Positions 6,341-11,124 of a stretch of DNA of 11,124 bases are shown one piece after another. This DNA comes from JBIOJB01 sp044450465 (GTDB taxonomy: Bacteria; Chloroflexota; Dormibacteria; Dormibacterales; Dormibacteraceae), in contig JBIOJB010000095.1 of the NCBI GenBank assembly GCA_044450465.1, positions 1 to 11,124 of the forward strand. Direction: 5' to 3'. The notes under the pieces were generated by a model. It searched no databases, had not been told where the DNA came from, and saw only the letters and a program-made list of their open reading frames with translations. The position numbers and the translations under genes are program-made. Within the stretch, counting starts at the first letter, position 1, and each line of letters opens with the position of its first letter.

Positions 6341-6371
6341 TCCCTGAGCGACTCAAACGGGTTCGGTTGGA

Positions 6372-7439
6372 CTAGTCCTCTCCGAACAACGGGGACATGG
6401 ACGGCACGACCTTGTCGCAGGCGTGCGCCAGGCAGTGCAGGCGGAATGCCGCTTCCATCGTCCGCAGCAGCGAGTAGTGGTTGTAGGCCGTGTTGTCGAC
6501 GACGTGAGTCCTGCCGTCGTCAGAGTGGTTGCGGATCACGATGGTGACGACGTGGCCGCCGCCGGGGTTGGCGCCGCAGCACCCGGTCCCGAGCTGACCC
6601 TGGTCCGAGAAGTCATCCTCGTCCCAGGTGATCACGATGGCGTTGTTGCCATGCTCCCAGACCTCCGACGACATGATCTGGCTGACGGTCGAGCCGACAT
6701 ACGCGTCGCCGAGAGCGATGAGCGGGGTGGTGCCGCATCCACCGGTTCCGTGCATGTCATAGCACTGGTTCGGCACGATCAGGCTGTAGTTCGCCAGGTG
6801 TCCGGATCCCAGGTCGGTCGCGAGCTGAGTGTCCGGCACCATGTTGGCCAGCGCACCCTGCGTGCCCGTGAAGTTGACAAACGGATTGTGCTTGGAGGCG
6901 TAAAGGGCGACCGCGTTGCTCGGTGACTTGAACGTGTACGGGCCGTTGGCGTTCGGGCCCTCGGTCACCACGGGTCCGACGATCGCCGGCAGGCTCTGGA
7001 AGTAGCCCTTCCAGGTCTTGTGGGCCGCCGTCAGCTGATCGGCGAGGGTCGGGGCGTTGACCGTATGGTCGACGGTCGTCCCGCCACAGTTCCAGTTAGC
7101 GGGCTTGCTGGCGAGGGCGGGCGTGCAGTAGAACTGGTTGTCGTCCTGAACCCCGAAGTAGCTACCCGCAACAGCGGCCATATAGTTGGGCTCGCTGGGA
7201 TGGGTGACCCCGTAGTAGTTGGTGGCCAGCCCATACTTGCCCGCCAGCGCATTGATCTGCGGGGCGAGCGAGCTCCCGATGATCGTTCCGTACGACTGGT
7301 TCTCCATCATGATCTCGACGATGTGCTGGTAGCGTGGGATCTCCGAACTCCTGTCGCTCGCTGATCCGACGCCCGGTGTCGCCATCCAGGCCACACCCGC
7401 CATCGCCATCGCGCCGATAGCCAGACGCTTGAGCCGCAT
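6372..7439 (-). CDS. Secreted phosphoesterase (acid phosphatase AcpA / phospholipase C-like)
   Basis: A 355-residue exported hydrolase of the alkaline-phosphatase-like phosphoesterase family that includes acid phosphatases and non-hemolytic phospholipases C. Residues 1-28 form a signal peptide: MRLKRL, a hydrophobic stretch, then a likely cut near VGSAS. The mature part opens with HIVEIMMENQSYGTIIG, where E46, N47 and S49 are the usual metal-binding and nucleophile region. Next comes HPSEPNYMAAVAGS. The late motif VITWDEDDFSDQ gives the second metal-binding acidic cluster, followed by GHVVTIVI. Several cysteine pairs fit an extracytoplasmic protein. ATG at 7439 is preferred over the upstream in-frame GTG at 7460, because the GTG choice would place the AAGGAGG ribosome binding site inside the gene. 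Likely role: phosphate release from organic esters outside the cell. Confidence 0.9.
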   Translation of the reverse strand: MRLKRLAIGAMAMAGVAWMATPGVGSASDRSSEIPRYQHIVEIMMENQSYGTIIGSSLAPQINALAGKYGLATNYYGVTHPSEPNYMAAVAGSYFGVQDDNQFYCTPALASKPANWNCGGTTVDHTVNAPTLADQLTAAHKTWKGYFQSLPAIVGPVVTEGPNANGPYTFKSPSNAVALYASKHNPFVNFTGTQGALANMVPDTQLATDLGSGHLANYSLIVPNQCYDMHGTGGCGTTPLIALGDAYVGSTVSQIMSSEVWEHGNNAIVITWDEDDFSDQGQLGTGCCGANPGGGHVVTIVIRNHSDDGRTHVVDNTAYNHYSLLRTMEAAFRLHCLAHACDKVVPSMSPLFGED

Positions 7440-7448
7440 GTGCAGAAT

Positions 7449-7455
7449 CCTCCTT
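7449..7455 (-). promoter_or_regulatory. Ribosome binding site fixing the phosphoesterase start
   Basis: AAGGAGG on the minus strand, nine bases before the ATG at 7439. It rules out the longer GTG start at 7460. Confidence 0.75.
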
Positions 7456-7646
7456 CGCACTTGCCGGTTTCCCCACGGGCCCTGCGCAAGCGTGCAGTGC
7501 TGCCCGGCCCTCCTGACGCTAGGGCCGAAAGGTCAAGAGAGGGTGAGCGGCAGTCGAAGGATTGGTTAAAGGTCCAGACGCCCTGAAGGACAGGCGACGA
7601 TCCGGGTACCGTGCAAGTGCGCCAGGGATAATGCAGGAGACTCGGG

Positions 7647-8603
7647 ATGGCTGAAGGGGTTAGGGGCCGGCAGAACGCCTACTTTGGCTATGGATTCGCG
7701 ATCCTCGCCGCAGTGATCAGCGGCGTGTCCGTCTACGTCAACAGCCTCGGCGTGAGCAAGTTCTCCGACCCTGTGCTCTACACCGCGCTGAAGGACGGTG
7801 TGGTCGGAGTCATCCTGTTCTTACCGCTGCTGGTTTCATCCGGGTGGCGGGCCGAGTACCGGCGCCTCTCCGCGAAGACCTGGGCGTGGATGATCGCCCT
7901 GGCCCTGACGGGCGGCAGCATACCGTTCGCCCTGTTCTTCTCCGGCTTGAAGCTGACAACCGCGGCCACCGGCGCGGTGCTCAACCACTTCCAGTTCGTG
8001 CTCGTCGCAATCTTCGCTGTGATCTTCCTCAAGGAGCGCATCCGGCCTGCGCTCTGGGCCGGCTTCGCGGTGCTTCTGCTCGGCACCATGCTCGGAACAA
8101 GCCTTGGCGCGCTGAAATGGAATGAAGGCGCAGGGCTCATCCTCGCCTCGACGGTTCTGTTCGCCATCGACTTCGTGATCGCCAAGCACCTGCTCAAAGG
8201 CCTCTCGACCCTGATGGTCATGACGGCGCGCATGAGCCTGGGAACGGCGATCCTTTTCGCGTACCTCGCCGCGATCGGCCATTTGGGGCAGATCGGCCAC
8301 CTCAAGACGGCGCAGGTGCAGTTCATGCTGCTGACCGGGCTGATCCTGCTGGCCTTCGTGGTCTGCACGTTCACCGCCATCCGGCACGCGTCGGTTTCAG
8401 CTGTGCTTGCGATCGGCGCCGCGTCCCCGATCATCACCACGCTGATTCAGGTTGGGGCTGCGGGCAAGGTCAATCTGGCGCCGGCCGACGTGGTCGGGTT
8501 GCTGGTGCTTGGGCTCGCCGTGGTCGTGATCCTGGTCGCCGGCATCCGGCAGGATTCGAAGCCGGCCCCGTCCCCACCGGTGACCGCGAGCGTGCCGGCG
8601 TGA
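7647..8603 (+). CDS. EamA/DMT-family 10-TM transporter
   Basis: Inner-membrane permease of the drug/metabolite transporter superfamily, 318 residues. It has two EamA repeats of about five membrane helices each (about 12-145 and 155-300). Visible features are the first-repeat ending LNHFQFVLVAIFAVIFLKERIRP, with the conserved acidic-basic pair after TM4, and the second-repeat stretch SVSAVLAIGAASPIITTLIQVG. Relatives export amino acids or metabolites or take up nucleotide sugars; the substrate is not predictable. The ATG start has an AGGAGA ribosome binding site six bases upstream (7635-7640). A GATAAT at 7627-7632 may be a -10 element but lacks a -35. The stop codon overlaps the GTG of the next gene by the sequence GTGA, so the two genes are translationally coupled. 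The gene is divergent from the phosphoesterase across about 200 bases. Confidence 0.92.
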   Translation: MAEGVRGRQNAYFGYGFAILAAVISGVSVYVNSLGVSKFSDPVLYTALKDGVVGVILFLPLLVSSGWRAEYRRLSAKTWAWMIALALTGGSIPFALFFSGLKLTTAATGAVLNHFQFVLVAIFAVIFLKERIRPALWAGFAVLLLGTMLGTSLGALKWNEGAGLILASTVLFAIDFVIAKHLLKGLSTLMVMTARMSLGTAILFAYLAAIGHLGQIGHLKTAQVQFMLLTGLILLAFVVCTFTAIRHASVSAVLAIGAASPIITTLIQVGAAGKVNLAPADVVGLLVLGLAVVVILVAGIRQDSKPAPSPPVTASVPA

Positions 8604-9336
8604 GCCTTGCCGGCGCGCTGACCTTCGGGCGGTATGCTTCCCACCGAACCAGCTGGGCTACTGCGGGCCGGACGACAGCGCCGCGCTGTTTCATTACGTG
8701 TCGGAAAAGACGCCCGACGAGGGGTTGATCGAGCTGGAGCGCCGCTTCGAGGGGGCCTACCCGTATCTCTGCCTAATCGCGCAGTCCAACGGGATCGCCG
8801 ACCCGTTTGACGAGCGGGTGGTCGATGCGTACTGGATCGGCAACAGCCTGCTGGACGGGGTCGAGACCAGGGCGCTTCACGATTCGATGAACGAGAGATT
8901 CGGTGCCAGGATGAAGCCGACCGACCTCAGATGGCTCATGACCAAGATCGGAGCCGCCCGGCCCCACCACAACTTTCACGTATTCGACATCTACGTCCGG
9001 ACGGGCCTGATGCGGGACGACACGGCGACGGTGGCTGTCAGCGCGATGGACAGCTGCCGGATCAGCTGGGGCACCGTGCGCGCGGTGGAGGGATCGGAGC
9101 TGGTGGTCGAGCGCACGGAGCTCGTGTACGCGAGCGGAAAGCTGGGGTTGACCGAGCCGCGCGTGGCACGTGTGGCCCGCCAGCGCGATGGCCAGGGATT
9201 CGTGGACGACGTCAAGCCGGGTGCGGTCGTCTCGATTCACTGGAGCTGGGCATGTGACGTGCTCACGGCTGACGAGCTGGCGCGCCTCAAGAGTGCGACC
9301 GAACGCTGCCTGGCCCTGGCGAACCAGACGATATAA
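8600..9336 (+). pseudogene. DUF6390-like protein with a 1-base frameshift near its start
   Basis: Read from the GTG at 8600, which overlaps the transporter stop codon, the frame gives VSLAGALTFGRYA and then goes out of phase. Reading on from 8638 in the other frame gives FPPNQLGYCGPDDSAALFHYV and continues without a stop to 9336. Joined, these give RYAFPPNQLGYCGPDD, which I recognise as the N-terminal signature of the family named DUF6390. One missing base, most simply a T in the T run at 8638-8639, explains the break. The repaired protein would be 245 residues. The remaining part (ELERRFEGAYPYLCLIAQ, VVDAYWIGNSLLDGV, FHVFDIYVRTGLM) looks well conserved. If the break is real, a protein of 212 residues could start at GTG 8698, but that start has no ribosome binding site and lacks the signature. 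Function unknown. The family name is from memory. Confidence 0.72.
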
Positions 9337-9340
9337 CCTC

Positions 9341-9350
9341 GGGCATGCCC
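9341..9350. repeat. 10-base palindrome GGGCATGCCC
   Basis: Perfect palindrome five bases after the DUF6390-like stop codon. As a hairpin it would have only three or four pairs, so it is a weak terminator candidate at best. Confidence 0.2.
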
Positions 9351-9473
9351 GTCCGCTGAGCTCGGCGCCGGTGTTGGCTTCCGGGGGACGCTCGTTGGTC
9401 AAACGGCGGGCCGAAAGACCCTAAGGCTCGCTCCAGCCGGATCCAATACTGGGCCCAACTGGCTGAAGCCGCG

Positions 9474-11124
9474 ATGCATTTGATCCTAAACGGCCGAGCT
9501 CTGGACCTCGATGCGAGATCGGGAGCCACCATCCTCGACGTGCTCCGCGAGGAGTGCGGAATCACCTCGGTGAAGGACGGCTGCGCGCCCGAGGGCATGT
9601 GCGGTGCCTGCACGGTTCTGATCGACGGCCACGCGGTCGTCTCGTGCGCACAGCCGGCCGCCCACATGGAAGGCAAGAGCGTTGTCACCCAGGAAGGCCT
9701 CACTCCCGACGAGCGCGCGATGTGGGCCGGCTGTTTCGTGGCCGCCGGTGCCTCGCAGTGCGGCTTCTGCTCGCCGGGCATCGTGATGAAGGCCGAGGCC
9801 CTCCTGGCCAAGGATCCCGATCCGTCGCGGGAGCGCATTCTCAAGTCGCTGGCCGGGAACCTCTGTCGCTGCACCGGTTACGCCAAGATCGTCGACGCCA
9901 TCACGCTCGCCGCGGCCGCCAAACGAGGCCAGGGCATGCCGGAGATCGACTACAGCGGGGCGGTGGGATCGCGCTCGGCCCGATATGGCGGCTCCCAGCT
10001 GGCGCTGGGCGACCACCAGTACATCAACGACATGAAGGTCCCAGGCATGCTCCATGCCGCGATCCGGTTCTCCGATCATCCGCGCGCGCGGGTGCTCGCG
10101 ATCGATGTGAGCGCCGCGCGCAAGCATCCGGGGGTGGTCGCGGTCTTGACGGCTGCCGACGTGCCAGGGCAGCGCGAGCAGGGCACTCTGATCAGCGACT
10201 GGCCGCAGCTCGTGGCCGAAGGCGAGGAGACCCGCTATGTGGGGGACGTCCTCGCCCTGGTCGCGGCCGAGACGCGCGCCGCCGCTCGTGAAGCCGCCGC
10301 ATCCGTGCGTGTCGACTACGAGGTGCTCGAGCCGGTCACCGATCCGATGCGCGCCCTAGAGGCCGGCGCGCCGAAGGTCCATTCGGGTGGCAACCTGCTC
10401 GACACCTCCGCGTACAGGCGTGGTGACGTCGACGCCGCGCTAGCTTCGGCGGCGTACGTCGAGACCGAGACCTTCCAGACGCAGTTCATCGAGCACGCAT
10501 TCCTCGAACCGGAATCGTCGCTTGCAATCCCCACCGAGGACGGCGGCATCCACTTCTACTCGCAGGGCCAGGGCATCTGGGACGATCGCCGGCAGGTCGC
10601 CTCGTTCCTCGGCCTCCCGCCCGAGCGGGTGCGCGCGACTCAGGTCTCGAGTGGCGGGGCCTTCGGCGCGAAGGAAGACCTGAACGTGCAGGGTCACGCG
10701 TCTCTCCTGGCGCTGTTCACGGGCCGGCCGGTGCACCTGACCCTTTCGCGCGCGGAGAGCATCCGCTTTCACGTCAAGCGCCACCCGCTGACCATGACGT
10801 ACACGGTCGGGTGCGACGCCCTGGGCAAGCTGGTCGCAGTCCGCGCTCGCATCGTCGGCGACACCGGCGCTTACGCAAGCGTTGGGGCCAAGGTGCTCGA
10901 GCGGGCGGCGGGTCACGCATGCGGGCCCTACGAGGTTCCGAACGTCGACGTGGCGGCGCGCGCGGTATACACCAACAACCCGCCGGCCGGCGCGATGCGC
11001 GGCTTCGGCGTGAACCAGGTCACGTTCGCGATGGACGGCATGCTCGACCGGCTGGCGAAAAGAGTCGGGATCGACGGGTGGGACATCCGCTGGCTCAACG
11101 CCCTCGAGGTGGGGGGCACGTTCG
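9474..11124 (+). CDS. Molybdenum hydroxylase, fused [2Fe-2S] and molybdopterin domains (selenium-dependent xanthine dehydrogenase-like), partial
   Basis: The reading frame is open from ATG 9474 to the window edge (550 codons), so the C-terminus is missing. A plant-type [2Fe-2S] domain comes first, with ligands C37, C43, C46 and C58 (GCAPEGMCGACTVLIDG). A helical [2Fe-2S] domain follows, with C96 and C99 (QCGFCSPG) and C131 and C133 (NLCRCTGY). From about residue 185 an aldehyde oxidase/xanthine dehydrogenase hammerhead domain begins, then the molybdopterin domain with EHAFLEPE (340-347), GGAFGAKED (394-402) and AMRGFGVNQ (about 506-514). No FAD domain lies between them, as in aldehyde oxidoreductases and the fused 'selenium-dependent XDH' group, whose members run to about 850-900 residues. 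It should hydroxylate a purine, N-heterocycle or aldehyde in the cytoplasm; the substrate is unknown. The start matches the family N-terminus, although the ribosome binding site is weak. Confidence 0.93.
   Translation, partial: MHLILNGRALDLDARSGATILDVLREECGITSVKDGCAPEGMCGACTVLIDGHAVVSCAQPAAHMEGKSVVTQEGLTPDERAMWAGCFVAAGASQCGFCSPGIVMKAEALLAKDPDPSRERILKSLAGNLCRCTGYAKIVDAITLAAAAKRGQGMPEIDYSGAVGSRSARYGGSQLALGDHQYINDMKVPGMLHAAIRFSDHPRARVLAIDVSAARKHPGVVAVLTAADVPGQREQGTLISDWPQLVAEGEETRYVGDVLALVAAETRAAAREAAASVRVDYEVLEPVTDPMRALEAGAPKVHSGGNLLDTSAYRRGDVDAALASAAYVETETFQTQFIEHAFLEPESSLAIPTEDGGIHFYSQGQGIWDDRRQVASFLGLPPERVRATQVSSGGAFGAKEDLNVQGHASLLALFTGRPVHLTLSRAESIRFHVKRHPLTMTYTVGCDALGKLVAVRARIVGDTGAYASVGAKVLERAAGHACGPYEVPNVDVAARAVYTNNPPAGAMRGFGVNQVTFAMDGMLDRLAKRVGIDGWDIRWLNALEVGGTF

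Noticed and set aside
8630..8645. Programmed ribosomal frameshift in the DUF6390-like gene
   Set aside because: There is no slippery heptamer in the zero frame (GCT TCC CAC) and no nearby stimulatory hairpin that I can see. A single missing T is simpler.
9287..10127. Minus-strand open frames opposite the hydroxylase start
   Set aside because: They are antisense to strongly conserved [2Fe-2S] motifs and show no domain.
9554..10291. Plus-strand open frame inside the hydroxylase gene
   Set aside because: Out of frame with the cysteine-ligand and molybdopterin motifs, and composed mostly of R, G and H typical of GC-rich shadow frames.
1..11124. CRISPR array, phage genes or toxin-antitoxin system
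   Set aside because: No regularly spaced repeats, no phage structural genes, and no small paired genes with toxin or antitoxin patterns were seen.

Overview
This is an 11.1 kb stretch of GC-rich bacterial DNA (roughly two-thirds G+C by eye) with short intergenic gaps, GTG and TTG starts alongside ATG, and a mix of metabolic, transport and stress-type genes. The gene set and codon choice suggest a soil-type Actinomycetota, Chloroflexota or Dormibacterota-like organism. That is an inference from style and families; there is no marker gene here that fixes the taxonomy.

Left part (1-1370): an apparently intact IS481-like insertion sequence of about 1 kb with a TTG-started DDE transposase and imperfect terminal inverted repeats. 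Its right end stops about five bases short of the 3' CCA end of a complete tRNA-Asn(GTT) gene on the minus strand. Positions 1229-1369, between the tRNA and the next gene, hold two short inverted repeats and a possible tRNA promoter.

Middle-left (1370-4285): a VOC/glyoxalase-fold protein on the plus strand faces three minus-strand genes. In transcription order these are a metallo-beta-lactamase-fold hydrolase, a class I SAM methyltransferase, and a two-lobed protein that looks like a divergent RidA/YjgF relative. The gap before the last gene has an AT-rich 7-bp direct repeat next to a (CG)6 run, a plausible promoter region.

Middle (4412-6340): a two-gene ABC export unit, a MacB/FtsX-type permease and a LolD/MacB-type ATPase only one base apart, closed by a perfect 13-bp-stem hairpin that probably ends transcription.

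Right part (6372-11124): a minus-strand secreted phosphoesterase of the AcpA/phospholipase C type is divergent from an EamA-type 10-TM transporter. The transporter's stop codon overlaps the GTG start of a gene whose conserved N-terminus is restored only by assuming one missing base near 8638; this looks like a DUF6390-type protein with a frameshift. Last is the 5' part of a large molybdenum hydroxylase, with two [2Fe-2S] domains fused directly to the molybdopterin domain and no FAD domain. It resembles the so-called selenium-dependent xanthine dehydrogenase group and runs off the right edge.

I see no CRISPR array, phage module or clear defence system. The most notable points are the frameshifted, translationally coupled gene at 8600-9336, the FAD-less fused hydroxylase, the insertion sequence abutting tRNA-Asn, and the duplicated RidA-like protein.
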